A DNA stretch of 64,000 nucleotides from CAYSGL01 sp964520985 (lineage in GTDB: Bacteria; Pseudomonadota; Alphaproteobacteria; Micavibrionales; Micavibrionaceae). The DNA lies in contig CAZFPB010000001.1 of assembly GCA_964520985.1 (NCBI GenBank), forward strand, positions 1,426,001 through 1,490,000. The letters are read 5' to 3'. The position numbers and the translations under genes are program-made. Below are positions 28,732 to 36,367 of this stretch, piece after piece; within the stretch, counting starts at the first letter, position 1, and the number at the start of each line of letters is the position of its first letter. The notes under the pieces were generated by a model. It was not told the DNA's origin. It did no database searches and saw nothing but the letters and a program-made list of their open reading frames with translations.

Positions 28732-29650
28732 GATGCGGGACACTGTGCCAGTCAGGCGAAATTCGTCCAGCGAAATTTTCAAAAGCGGCGATATGAGGCG
28801 CCAGATGGTCAGTCAACCAGTCTTTATCGCTGGCCGGAATCGCATAGTATTCACCCGGGGTTTTATTGACCCCGAATATCCAACGTTTCAATCCCAGCGA
28901 TTTTGCCGCGTTAATGACTGCATAGCCATTTCTGGCGCGTAGCCAGTCGCCCACCTGCTGCGCCGCGCGGGCAATGACCGGACTGGCGGGTTGGCGGCTG
29001 GCGTTACAGCGATGCTGCAGCGAGAATGACGCCTCTTTATAAGGCAGGTTCAATGACTCGCACACGCGCCGGACGAATAAATCCGGCGTGCGCTCCAGAT
29101 CTTCCTGGAATAGGAAGTTGATGCGCTCCTCCCCGAATACATCCCGCCAACGCGACAGGTGATCGGTGTAATGGCTGCTGGTGATAATCTGCGGCACCTG
29201 CGCCGCCGCCTCTCGCAAGCCCCCCTGCACGATGCCGTAGCGCAGATAGTGGCGATATAAAGAGTAGCTGCGCGCAACCGGATGACGCAGCGGACAGATC
29301 AGCGTGATGTCGCGCCCCAGCATATCCAGCGTCCGGGGGGGAGCGGCCGGACAATCGAAAGACTGGGTGGTGATTTCCGCACGCAATATGTGCTGGGGCA
29401 AGGCGCGGAAATGTGCCTGATAATGCGCGGCGCCCTTCTCATAAAACCGGTTGAGGAAATAGGTTTCTTTCACCCGGTACGGCAGGCAGACATCGCCGCG
29501 ACTGCGCAGATAACGATCGAGCCAGCTGGTCGCCGCGCGCTGCGGCCCTATGGAAAGGGCGAAGGGTTTATCTGCAAAAAAATCTGAAGTCAGCAAGGAC
29601 ACTGAAACCGTTGATAAGAGAGCAAAGCGCCGGGAACCCGGTAATACCAT
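28709..29650 (-). CDS. PAPS-dependent sulfotransferase family protein
   Basis: 313 residues from the ATG at 29650; a TTG at 29695 would add 15 residues, and neither start has a clear ribosome site. The 5'-phosphosulfate loop SIGPQRAATSW lies near the N-terminus, and the 3'-phosphate motif appears as PLRHPVARSYSLYRHY, both typical of sulfotransferases that move sulfate from PAPS to a hydroxyl or amine. The acceptor is unknown; surface glycans or lipids are usual in bacteria. The 3' end overlaps rsmC. Confidence 0.83.
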   Translation of the reverse strand: MVLPGSRRFALLSTVSVSLLTSDFFADKPFALSIGPQRAATSWLDRYLRSRGDVCLPYRVKETYFLNRFYEKGAAHYQAHFRALPQHILRAEITTQSFDCPAAPPRTLDMLGRDITLICPLRHPVARSYSLYRHYLRYGIVQGGLREAAAQVPQIITSSHYTDHLSRWRDVFGEERINFLFQEDLERTPDLFVRRVCESLNLPYKEASFSLQHRCNASRQPASPVIARAAQQVGDWLRARNGYAVINAAKSLGLKRWIFGVNKTPGEYYAIPASDKDWLTDHLAPHIAAFENFAGRISPDWHSVPHHDTQRAA

Positions 29651-29776
29651 GGTATGTGGTTTTTGAAAGGTCTGCAACCATCCCTTGTCGTCCAAATTTA
29701 CCCGTTCTATGCCCTAGCCATGCCATAAAGACCCTGTGTAGTATGGAGGTCGTTATTTTTATGAAGGAGATATTTC

Positions 29777-30526
29777 ATGCGTCCTATCCAAGCTGCCTTG
29801 TGCCTTTTGCTCTTAACCGCGACCCCGGCCCTGGCCAATGAGCGTGCCGATATCGGCCTGCCGCCCGAAGGCCACACGCTGGTGAACCTGTCCGCGACGG
29901 AGAGCAAGAATCTGAAACAGGATCTGCTGGTGTCGACCCTGCGCATGGAAGTCAGCAACAAGGACAACAAGATCGTCCAGAAAAACATCAACGAAACCAT
30001 GACCAAGGCCGTGGCGCTTGCCAAAAAATACGACACCCTGAAAGTCGAGACAGGTTCCTACTCCCTGTATGAAAATCACGAACCGATCGTCGATGAAAAA
30101 ACCGGCGAAGTGAAAGGCACCAAAAAAGAATGGCGCGGCTCGCAGGAAATCACCATCAAGTCGGTCGATTCTGAAACAATCCTGAAAGTAACCGGTGAAT
30201 TGCAGGATCTGGGTCTGGTGATGAATAACCTGCAGTACACACTGGCGCCTGAAACCTTTGAAAAGGAAAAAGATGCCTTGCTGATCGTTGCGCTGAAAAA
30301 ACTGGATAACAAAGCCGCCGTCGTCGCAAAGGCGCTCGGCAAATCCGGCTATGAGCTGGCGGATGTAACGGTCGATCAGGCGCCGCAGCCGCCGATCCTG
30401 TATGCCCGCAGTGCGATGAAAATGGAAATGGCCGCGGATGCTGGCGGGATGGCGCCGCCTGTTGCCTCTGCCGGGGAGAGCACCGTATCGCTGACCGTCA
30501 ATGCCCGGGTGTTGCTGAAACCTTAA
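29777..30526 (+). CDS. Periplasmic SIMPL-domain (DUF541) protein
   Basis: 249 residues with a cleavable signal peptide (cut after ATPALA, ~residue 20) and a SIMPL domain filling most of the rest. AAGGAG precedes the ATG at good distance. It is the second SIMPL protein within 3 kb but diverged from the first and lacks its membrane anchor. The final four bases overlap the convergent hydroxybutyrate dehydrogenase gene. Confidence 0.87.
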   Translation: MRPIQAALCLLLLTATPALANERADIGLPPEGHTLVNLSATESKNLKQDLLVSTLRMEVSNKDNKIVQKNINETMTKAVALAKKYDTLKVETGSYSLYENHEPIVDEKTGEVKGTKKEWRGSQEITIKSVDSETILKVTGELQDLGLVMNNLQYTLAPETFEKEKDALLIVALKKLDNKAAVVAKALGKSGYELADVTVDQAPQPPILYARSAMKMEMAADAGGMAPPVASAGESTVSLTVNARVLLKP

Positions 30527-31305
30527 GCGGCGGTCCAGCCGCCATCGATTGTGAGAGCGCCGCCGGTCATATTCTCGGCGGCGTTTCCACATAAGAAGAG
30601 CGCTGTTTCGGCGATCTGTTCAACCGTTACGAATTTCTTCGTCCACTGCGCCGCAAGGATGATGGTTTTGATTACCTCTTCTTCGCTCATGCCGCGCGCC
30701 TTGGCCGTATCGGCAATCTGGTTTTCGACCAGCGGCGTTTTCACATAGCCGGGGCAGATGGCGTTCACGGTAATATTATCCTGCGCCACTTCCAGTGCGA
30801 TCGATTTGGTGAAACCGATAATGCCGTGCTTGGCCGCGACATAGGCAGATTTATAGGGGGACGCGACCAGCCCGTGCGCGGACGCGATATTGATGATACG
30901 CCCCCACCCCGATTTTTTCATCAGCGGAACGCAGGCGCGCACCGTATGAAAGGCCGAGGAGAGATTAATCGCCTGAATGTCATTCCATTTATCGATGGGA
31001 AAATCTTCAATCGGCGAGACTTTTTGAATACCGGCATTGTTCACCAGAATATCGACCGTCCCAAATTTTGCGGCGGCCTGATCGATCAGATCCTTAATCT
31101 CATCGCCATTGCGCATATCGGCGCCATGATAGAGCGTCTTGGCGCCCTTTTTTCGCAAGGACTCTTCAATCTCTTTGATCTGTCCCTCATCGCCAAAGCC
31201 GTTCAGCACGATGTTCAGGCCTTCAGACGCGAAACGCTCTGCAATGCCCAAGCCAATGCCGCTTGTTGATCCCGTGATGACAATGGTTTTACCGGACAGG
31301 CTCAT
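30523..31305 (-). CDS. bdhA: D-3-hydroxybutyrate dehydrogenase
   Basis: 260-residue short-chain dehydrogenase. Visible are the NAD site TGSTSGIG (near 11-18), NNAG, the catalytic S..YxxxK as SAH...YVAAK, and the C-terminal TGGALTIDGGWTA. The sequence as a whole matches NAD-dependent 3-hydroxybutyrate dehydrogenase, which links polyhydroxybutyrate or ketone-body use to acetoacetate. The ribosome site AGGAG overlaps the stop of the upstream rhodanese gene (9-bp gap), so they are co-transcribed. Confidence 0.92.
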   Translation of the reverse strand: MSLSGKTIVITGSTSGIGLGIAERFASEGLNIVLNGFGDEGQIKEIEESLRKKGAKTLYHGADMRNGDEIKDLIDQAAAKFGTVDILVNNAGIQKVSPIEDFPIDKWNDIQAINLSSAFHTVRACVPLMKKSGWGRIINIASAHGLVASPYKSAYVAAKHGIIGFTKSIALEVAQDNITVNAICPGYVKTPLVENQIADTAKARGMSEEEVIKTIILAAQWTKKFVTVEQIAETALFLCGNAAENMTGGALTIDGGWTAA

Positions 31306-31314
31306 GACTAGCTC

Positions 31315-31635
31315 CTAGACTTGGTTGACGGGCAGACCAGCGGCAATCCATGCCTCGATACCGCCCGCTAAATTATAAATGGTGCGCTCTGGATAGGCTT
31401 GTGCATAGGCTTCCGCCACACGCTGCGAGCGGCCACCCTTGCGGCATTGAAACACAATCATCTTGTCGGGGTTGGATGGCAAGGAGGCAGGCTGACACTG
31501 GCCCATCGGCACAAGCACCGCCCCTTCGATGTACGCTTCTTCATATTCAGAAATCTCGCGCACGTCGATGATAACCGCGCGGTTATGCTGTAGCGCATCG
31601 TGAAGGGAAAGGGTGTCGATCTGTTGAATGCTCAT
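31315..31635 (-). CDS. Rhodanese-like domain protein
   Basis: 106-residue single-domain rhodanese. The active-site loop is CRKGGRS with the catalytic Cys at residue 64, and IIDVRE marks the start of the fold. It probably carries persulfide sulfur in the cytoplasm; the acceptor is unknown. The ATG at 31635 follows a GGGG stretch. First gene of an operon with bdhA. Confidence 0.9.
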   Translation of the reverse strand: MSIQQIDTLSLHDALQHNRAVIIDVREISEYEEAYIEGAVLVPMGQCQPASLPSNPDKMIVFQCRKGGRSQRVAEAYAQAYPERTIYNLAGGIEAWIAAGLPVNQV

Positions 31636-31651
31636 CCCCGCAGTGTGCAAT

Positions 31652-31681
31652 AAAAAAAGCCGCTGTAGAAGCGGCTTTTTT
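31652..31681 (-). terminator. Terminator of the EF-hand gene (bidirectional shape)
   Basis: Stem GCCGCT / AGCGGC flanked by A7 and T6 runs, lying about 20 bp past the stop of the minus-strand EF-hand gene. Confidence 0.88.
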
Positions 31682-31699
31682 CAAGACGGGGGAAAGGAA

Positions 31700-32305
31700 T
31701 TAGTCGTTATAGCGTTCCTGTTCAGAGGCCAGACGGGGCTGGCCGTAGAATGCCTCAACCAGTTCGCCGTAGCTGACCTGATTATCGTCATTGTCATCCG
31801 TTTCCTGGAAACCGGCACCAACAAATTCTTGGACAGTAATACCGGCCTTTTTGTCAGTATTCATTGCACCGTATCCTGGGACCTGTTGCAGACGAAGCGT
31901 ATACTCTTCCTGCGTCAGTTTCAGGCGGCCGTTCACATCGGAAAAGACGGTCGTACGAGTTTCGATCGGCTCATACACAACCATTTCGTTGTTGTAGTAC
32001 TCCTGCGGGCTGATGTGGCCATTACCGTCTTTATCCCATATTTTGAAGATTTCTTCATTCATGGTACTGGCGGCAACGATTTCACCGGCCTTGGCATCGT
32101 AGTAATAGAAAACAACCGGGCGCTCTTTGCCTGTTACAACAGGGGCCGTCACTGTTTTGCTTTCATAGATTGTTCCGCCATCCAGAGTCGGCGCAACGGC
32201 TGTGGTTGTTTTTGTGGTCACAACGGCTTGTTGCGCCATGGCTGGCGCGACAACTGCGCTCGTAATAAGAGCGGCGCCGGCGAGAAAATATGCTTTGGTA
32301 TTCAT
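31700..32305 (-). CDS. Exported EF-hand calcium-binding protein
   Basis: 201 residues from the ATG at 32305, preceded by AGGAGG. A signal peptide ends at PAMA (~residue 24). Two acidic loops are visible: DKDGNGHISPQE, a canonical EF-hand, and DDNDDNQVSYGE near the C-terminus; a third weaker one may lie between. It is probably a periplasmic calcium-binding protein. It has its own GGAAC-N16-CGTT promoter and terminator, placing it in the stress-type regulon of this region. Confidence 0.87.
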   Translation of the reverse strand: MNTKAYFLAGAALITSAVVAPAMAQQAVVTTKTTTAVAPTLDGGTIYESKTVTAPVVTGKERPVVFYYYDAKAGEIVAASTMNEEIFKIWDKDGNGHISPQEYYNNEMVVYEPIETRTTVFSDVNGRLKLTQEEYTLRLQQVPGYGAMNTDKKAGITVQEFVGAGFQETDDNDDNQVSYGELVEAFYGQPRLASEQERYND

Positions 32306-32339
32306 TGTGTTTATCCTCCTAAGATTTATGTGTTGTGCC

Positions 32340-32364
32340 AACGGTGCAGGCCTCATTCAGTTCC
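32340..32364 (-). promoter_or_regulatory. EcfG-type promoter (GGAAC-N16-CGTT) of the EF-hand gene
   Basis: Minus-strand GGAAC and CGTT with exactly 16 bases between them, about 35 bp upstream of the start codon at 32305. It matches the alphaproteobacterial general-stress sigma consensus. Confidence 0.75.
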
Positions 32365-32370
32365 CCGAAC

Positions 32371-32404
32371 GAAAAAAGGCCACCGTAATGCGATGGCCTT
32401 TTTG
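32371..32404 (-). terminator. Terminator of the Gly-zipper lipoprotein gene
   Basis: Hairpin of GGCCA and TGGCC arms with A- and T-tracts on both sides, 17 bp past the stop codon at 32421. It lies just upstream of the EF-hand promoter. Confidence 0.82.
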
Positions 32405-32420
32405 TATAATCGGTCAACGA

Positions 32421-32645
32421 CTAGTCGAGATTGATATCGTCTTTGTCGGTTACAGCACCCGTTACAGCACCTACACCCGCACCCAGTAAGGCACCGCCAG
32501 CAACGCTACCACCAGTTAGAGCACCTGCAGCCGCACCAACACCAGCGCCGATACCGCCACCGCTTAAGGCACGCTCACCTTTTGTATTCCCACAGGCCGC
32601 CACCAACAGGCAGGCCATCGACATCATCAAAATTGTGCGCATCAT
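32421..32645 (-). CDS. Small Gly-zipper lipoprotein
   Basis: 74 residues. A lipoprotein signal with lipobox LVAAC (Cys18), then a Gly/Ala-rich membrane-inserting region rich in GxxxG, as in YMGG/OmpA-type Gly-zipper or osmotically inducible lipoproteins, and an acidic tail. It is expected at the inner or outer membrane. AAGGAG precedes the start; the first or second ATG could be used. Own GGAAC-N16-CGTT promoter and own terminator. Confidence 0.85.
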   Translation of the reverse strand: MMRTILMMSMACLLVAACGNTKGERALSGGGIGAGVGAAAGALTGGSVAGGALLGAGVGAVTGAVTDKDDINLD

Positions 32646-32681
32646 TTTTCTCCTTACAAAATTTTTTCTATTCGGCTTGCC

Positions 32682-32706
32682 AACGCGCTGGACTACGGTA
32701 AGTTCC
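32682..32706 (-). promoter_or_regulatory. EcfG-type promoter (GGAAC-N16-CGTT) of the lipoprotein gene
   Basis: Minus-strand GGAAC and CGTT separated by exactly 16 bases, about 40 bp upstream of the start at 32645. Confidence 0.75.
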
Positions 32707-32715
32707 TCTTGCGCT

Positions 32716-32746
32716 AAAAAAAAACGCCCCCTTTGCAGGAGGCGTT
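32716..32746 (-). terminator. Terminator of the CsbD operon
   Basis: Stem AACGCCTCC / GGGGGCGTT (one bulge or mismatch) followed on the minus strand by a run of nine T, 26 bp past the stop of csbD. It closes the five-gene unit that begins at 34838. Confidence 0.87.
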
Positions 32747-32771
32747 CTTCATCTTTTCGCGGAAAAGAGAA

Positions 32772-32975
32772 TTAAGCGGCGAAGGTTTTTTCCCACTCGC
32801 TCAGCTCTTTTTCGACTTCATCCTTGGATTTGCCGTAGACTTCCTGGAGTTTACCAGCCAGTTTCGTGCGGTTTCCTTCAATCTGGTCCAGATCATCGTT
32901 CGTAAGCTTGCCCCATTTAACCTGGGCTTCGCCTTTGACCTGATTCCATTTACCAGCAATGATGTCGTTATTCAT
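32772..32975 (-). CDS. CsbD family stress protein
   Basis: 67 residues, the whole length of the CsbD family, with the hallmark IAGKWNQVKGEAQVKWGKLT and an acidic helical remainder. CsbD proteins are among the most abundant general-stress products in many bacteria; their molecular role is unknown. AAGGAG lies upstream. It is the last gene of the operon that starts at the DUF883 gene, 27 bp after the PRC-barrel gene. Confidence 0.93.
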   Translation of the reverse strand: MNNDIIAGKWNQVKGEAQVKWGKLTNDDLDQIEGNRTKLAGKLQEVYGKSKDEVEKELSEWEKTFAA

Positions 32976-33002
32976 GATCTTCTCCTTAAGTTTTTAGTGG
33001 GT

Positions 33003-33938
33003 TTAGTTCACAACGTTTTTCGCGTTCGTCAGCTGTTGCGCCTGCGCTGCGTTCAGGCGAAGATTCAGCTGCCCCCCATCATTATCGACCAGTGCTACGT
33101 CTTGGTAAGACAGGCCGACTTTCTTGCCGCCCAGACCCAGAATTTGGTCATAGGCAACAATCAATTTTTGCGCATGGCCGTTTTCAATAGCCACGTCTTT
33201 TACAGCGCCAACCGTTTTCTGGTCGGCATTGACAACTTTCGCGCCCAGTACTTCACGGACACTTGTTTCATTGGCAGCAATCACCTGCACATTGGCATCG
33301 GCTTTCGCGGCGTCTTTGGCATCGGCCTTAGCATCAACCTTGGCGGCAGGGGCTTCATAGGCAAATGTTTTCGCTTTGTTGATCTGCTCTTCCGTGATCG
33401 ATGTCAGCAGCGCGCCTTTGGCATCGCGGCCGTTGATCACGCTGTAATCGAACGCAGCTTTTTTATCGCCGACGCTCATCATGCCGCCATCGGCAACGAT
33501 CAGGGTTTTGGCTGTGCCGTTTTGCGACAGGATCACGTCATGGACGCTGCCAACGCGCTCGCCGGCCGCATTCATGACAGGCTTGCCGATCATGTGTTCA
33601 GCCGAATTGTTTTGCGCGATTTTGGCTTCGGTTACGTTCAGACCTGCGGCAGCCGTTGCGGTTGCAGCAGCTGGCGCTGCTTTAGCAGCGGCCTCTTTAT
33701 TTTTTGTGCCGGTTACTTTGTTGGCGGCTTTTTTGATGCTTTTTTCGGCTTTATCCAGAGTTTGTTTTACTTCTTTTTTGGTGACGGTTTCCGCATCGCT
33801 GGAATATTCAACGTACGAGCCCGTGTCGCCGCGTGTTTTGATGTTCGAGCGCGTTTGTACGTCGCCATCGGCGGCCAGTACAGGCGTTGCGGTCATCAGG
33901 ACCAGGGCTGTGCTCAGTAAAAAGGTTTTAGTCATCAT
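33003..33938 (-). CDS. Exported protein with two PRC-barrel domains
   Basis: 311 residues from the ATG at 33938, which has GGAG six bases upstream. A signal peptide ends at PVLAAD (~residue 23). A Lys/Ala-rich, probably disordered or coiled stretch (~50-100) follows, then two PRC-barrel-like domains: one around IGKPVMNAAGERVGSVHDVI, one around VLGAKVVNADQKTVGAVKDV, separated by an Ala/Lys/Asp linker. It is probably a periplasmic envelope protein of the stress operon. The partner or ligand of the PRC barrels is not evident. Confidence 0.87.
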   Translation of the reverse strand: MMTKTFLLSTALVLMTATPVLAADGDVQTRSNIKTRGDTGSYVEYSSDAETVTKKEVKQTLDKAEKSIKKAANKVTGTKNKEAAAKAAPAAATATAAAGLNVTEAKIAQNNSAEHMIGKPVMNAAGERVGSVHDVILSQNGTAKTLIVADGGMMSVGDKKAAFDYSVINGRDAKGALLTSITEEQINKAKTFAYEAPAAKVDAKADAKDAAKADANVQVIAANETSVREVLGAKVVNADQKTVGAVKDVAIENGHAQKLIVAYDQILGLGGKKVGLSYQDVALVDNDGGQLNLRLNAAQAQQLTNAKNVVN

Positions 33939-33974
33939 GTGTATCTCCACTATTAGGGTCTGTTATGTATGGGT

Positions 33975-34109
33975 TTATCCGTTATCCGTCAGCGTGGCGG
34001 TTTCCACCATCTGTCCGGAATCACTGTTATTACCATGGTTTACGGCAAAGATAATACCCGCCGTGGCGGCAATTATAAAGAATGCCAAAAATAATACGCG
34101 ATTATTCAT
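33975..34109 (-). CDS. 44-aa single-span membrane protein
   Basis: A short gene between the PRC-barrel gene and the holin-like gene. The product begins MNNRVLFLAFFIIAATAGII, one clear transmembrane helix (~4-22), followed by a polar tail rich in Asn, Ser and Thr. AGAGAGG precedes the ATG. The gaps to both neighbours are under 40 bp, so it belongs to the same operon. No family is recognised. Confidence 0.72.
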   Translation of the reverse strand: MNNRVLFLAFFIIAATAGIIFAVNHGNNSDSGQMVETATLTDNG

Positions 34110-34121
34110 ATCAAACCTCTC

Positions 34122-34550
34122 TTAGCGCAACTTGTCTCCGGCCACAAACCCGGCAAGGGTGGCCAGCAGCATAGCCGTGCCAGGGTTATCTTTTACTGGC
34201 TGTTCGATGTCACTCAAAAGACCTTCCATCTTCTGGGCCAGCTGGGCACTTGCCAGTTCTTTTTCAACCCAGCTTTCTACCTGCACTTTTTTATCGGCGC
34301 GGTTGGCAACGTACAGGCACAGCAAGGACACAACGCCGATAACCAGACCTGTTACAAGGGCGGCGATCGGGGCGGTATACGCAGTGCTTAACGCCATGTA
34401 CAAGGAAGCCGTCAGGAAAGAGAGGGCTATAACGCCGCTAATCGCAGCGAGCGCTATAAAACCCCATTCTCTCTTGATGGATGCGGCCTTGTTTTTGGAA
34501 TGGGTAATAACACCCTCCATAACCAGTTGGCTGACAAGTCCGGCAATCAT
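34122..34550 (-). CDS. Membrane protein of holin-superfamily/YqjE type
   Basis: 142 residues. Two adjacent transmembrane helices (~30-53 and ~62-82) follow a basic N-terminal segment, as in phage-holin-superfamily III/YqjE proteins. The C-terminal stretch ends in DNPGTAMLLATLAGFVAGD, a glycine-rich anchor like that of the DUF883 proteins, and the DUF883 gene lies immediately upstream (3-bp gap). This mirrors the yqjD-yqjE pair of enterobacteria, membrane proteins of stress or stationary phase, some of which bind ribosomes. Confidence 0.8.
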   Translation of the reverse strand: MIAGLVSQLVMEGVITHSKNKAASIKREWGFIALAAISGVIALSFLTASLYMALSTAYTAPIAALVTGLVIGVVSLLCLYVANRADKKVQVESWVEKELASAQLAQKMEGLLSDIEQPVKDNPGTAMLLATLAGFVAGDKLR

Positions 34551-34553
34551 CGA

Positions 34554-34838
34554 CTATCTCCGATTCAACAGGACGCTGGCCAGAAGACCACCGGCAAAGG
34601 CGAGCAATACGGCCTGGCCTGGGTTTTCTTTGACCTTGTTTTCTACATCCTGGTAGCGGATGGAGGCGTCCTTCTGAACAGCTTTGGCCAGCTTTTTCAG
34701 CTCACCGCGGGCATCGGCCAGCTTGTGAACGCCATCGTCCGTCAGATGTTGGGTCAGGGTAACAACGTTGGTCTTCAGCGAAGACAGATCGGCTTTAATG
34801 CTTTGAATTTCATCATATTCTGTTTGTTTATTCGACAT
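34554..34838 (-). CDS. DUF883 (ElaB/YqjD-like) membrane-anchored protein
   Basis: 94 residues from the ATG at 34838 with AGGAG upstream. A soluble helical N-terminal part is followed by a C-terminal glycine-containing anchor (ENPGQAVLLAFAGGLLASVL) and LLNRR at the very end, the DUF883 pattern. Relatives YqjD/ElaB tether ribosomes to the inner membrane in stationary phase; this is knowledge of the family, not shown here. First gene of a five-gene unit with a GGAAC-N16-CGTT promoter. Confidence 0.87.
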   Translation of the reverse strand: MSNKQTEYDEIQSIKADLSSLKTNVVTLTQHLTDDGVHKLADARGELKKLAKAVQKDASIRYQDVENKVKENPGQAVLLAFAGGLLASVLLNRR

Positions 34839-34865
34839 GGTTTTTCTCCTTATATAGGCCTGACA

Positions 34866-34890
34866 AACGCCAATAAGGGGGAAAGGTTCC
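34866..34890 (-). promoter_or_regulatory. EcfG-type promoter (GGAAC-N16-CGTT) of the DUF883-CsbD operon
   Basis: Minus-strand GGAAC and CGTT separated by exactly 16 bases, ending 28 bp upstream of the DUF883 start. The five genes down to 32772 have no other promoter-like element and short gaps. Confidence 0.75.
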
Positions 34891-34914
34891 ATAAAAGGGA
34901 AGGAAATGAGTCGC

Positions 34915-35649
34915 TTAGGAGGCAGACGTCTTGGCGATGAACATATAGCCGGCGCCCCGCACGGTCTTGATATAGTGCGATTCCTTGGGGTCATCTTCCA
35001 GCTTTTTGCGCAGGCGCCCAATCTGGATATCAACGGCGCGGTCATAGCTGTCATAATCAGCTTCGCGGGTGACATCGAACAGGAATTCCCGGCTGAGGAC
35101 GCGTCCGCCAGCTTTGATCAAGGTATCAAGCAGTTTGAATTCGCCCGTGGTCAGATCAGCAGATTTGCCGGCCTTGTCAAAAACCTGCAGTTTGGCACGG
35201 TCCATCACCCACGGACCGAAAGCCACGTTTTCTGTTTGCTCTTCTGCTTTGGCCGGAATGTTCGCGACCGCCTGTTCGCGCTCGGCGGCGCGGCGCAGAA
35301 CGGCTTTGATGCGGGCCGACAGCTCACGCATCTCGAACGGCTTTGTCATGTAATCGTCCGCGCCCATTTCCAGGCAGACGACTTTTTCCGTGGTGTCGCT
35401 TTTACCGCTGACCACAATAACTGGATAGTTATATTGACTGCGGATATGTCCCAGCAGACTGAAGCCGTCCGTATCGGGTAAAACCAAATCCAGCAGTACG
35501 ACATTGGGCTGAACGGTTTTTAGTTTTTCTTTGAGATCCTGCCCGCTGGTCGCGCACAAAACGCCATAGCCTTCTGATTCGAGATAATGCGTCAGCACAA
35601 TCTGCAGATTTTCATCATCATCAACGGTGAGAACGGTTGCTTTGTTCAT
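34915..35649 (-). CDS. OmpR-family two-component response regulator
   Basis: 244 residues. The receiver domain (1-120) has the acidic pocket DDD (10-12), phospho-acceptor D54 in LLDLVLP and a KPF motif. The C-terminal winged helix (~150-240) has LTTGEFKLL and the recognition region around DRAVDIQIGRLRKKL. The ATG at 35649 gives the natural family N-terminus; an ATG ten codons upstream is possible, and neither has a clear ribosome site. It diverges from the ECF sigma gene; the hybrid kinase at 36368-38629 is the likely but unproven partner. Confidence 0.93.
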   Translation of the reverse strand: MNKATVLTVDDDENLQIVLTHYLESEGYGVLCATSGQDLKEKLKTVQPNVVLLDLVLPDTDGFSLLGHIRSQYNYPVIVVSGKSDTTEKVVCLEMGADDYMTKPFEMRELSARIKAVLRRAAEREQAVANIPAKAEEQTENVAFGPWVMDRAKLQVFDKAGKSADLTTGEFKLLDTLIKAGGRVLSREFLFDVTREADYDSYDRAVDIQIGRLRKKLEDDPKESHYIKTVRGAGYMFIAKTSAS

Positions 35650-35816
35650 TATGTCAATTTTTACTATGGTTTCAGCCATTTATAGGTCAAATGTTACATG
35701 AAAGATACAAACTTTTTCCCAATTGTAACTTGACCGACATCTTCGCGCTACACAGACCGCCTAGATTGGAGAAGTCAGGAGCGCAAAGCCGCTTCGTTAT
35801 AAAAGGAGACATAAAA

Positions 35817-36347
35817 ATGTTTAAGCAAGCAGAACTCGTTAAAGAAATGGATAATCTTCGCAAATTCGCCTGCCGTTTGACGGGCAGCCCAGTTGATGCC
35901 GACGATCTGTTGCAATCGACTGTTTTACGCGCGATCGAGAAAAAAGATTACTTTGAAACAGGTACCAATCTGTTCAGCTGGACATCGAAAATCATGTTCA
36001 ATCTGTTTGTCACGGATTACCGTCGCAAGACAAAATTCGAGTCGCAGTATGATCCTGAGCCCCTAATTGCCGCCCGTTCGGTTGATGCCGACCAACAGAG
36101 CAAAACAGAGCTGAAAGCCGTTGGCCGCGCCATGGAATTGCTCAGCCCTGAACACAAAGAAATTTTAGTAATGGTCTGCGTGAAAGGCATGCAGTATCAG
36201 GAAGTGGCCGATCTGCTGGAGATTCCAGTGGGCACCGTTCGCTCCCGCCTGTCACGCGCCCGCTCGCAGCTGGTTAGCGTTATGGATGCTCCACGTCAGA
36301 GTGCGGTAAATGAAAACAGCCGCGTTGCTTACGCACACGCTGCCTAA
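35817..36347 (+). CDS. ECF-type RNA polymerase sigma factor (EcfG/ECF15-like)
   Basis: 176 residues from the ATG at 35817 with AAAAGGAG upstream. Region sigma-2 (~10-75) has DADDLLQSTVLRA and FSWTSKIMFNLFVTDYRRK; region sigma-4 (~115-165) has QYQEVADLLEIPVGTVRSRLSRAR. The size and the GTNLFSW segment resemble the EcfG group of alphaproteobacterial general-stress sigma factors. Four promoters of the matching GGAAC-N16-CGTT type occur within 4 kb. No nepR or phyR lies adjacent; instead an OmpR-type regulator diverges from it and a hybrid kinase is convergent. An anti-sigma-like mini-protein lies at 39043. Confidence 0.9.
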   Translation: MFKQAELVKEMDNLRKFACRLTGSPVDADDLLQSTVLRAIEKKDYFETGTNLFSWTSKIMFNLFVTDYRRKTKFESQYDPEPLIAARSVDADQQSKTELKAVGRAMELLSPEHKEILVMVCVKGMQYQEVADLLEIPVGTVRSRLSRARSQLVSVMDAPRQSAVNENSRVAYAHAA

Positions 36348-36367
36348 TCCCTCCCTCCAAAAAAATG

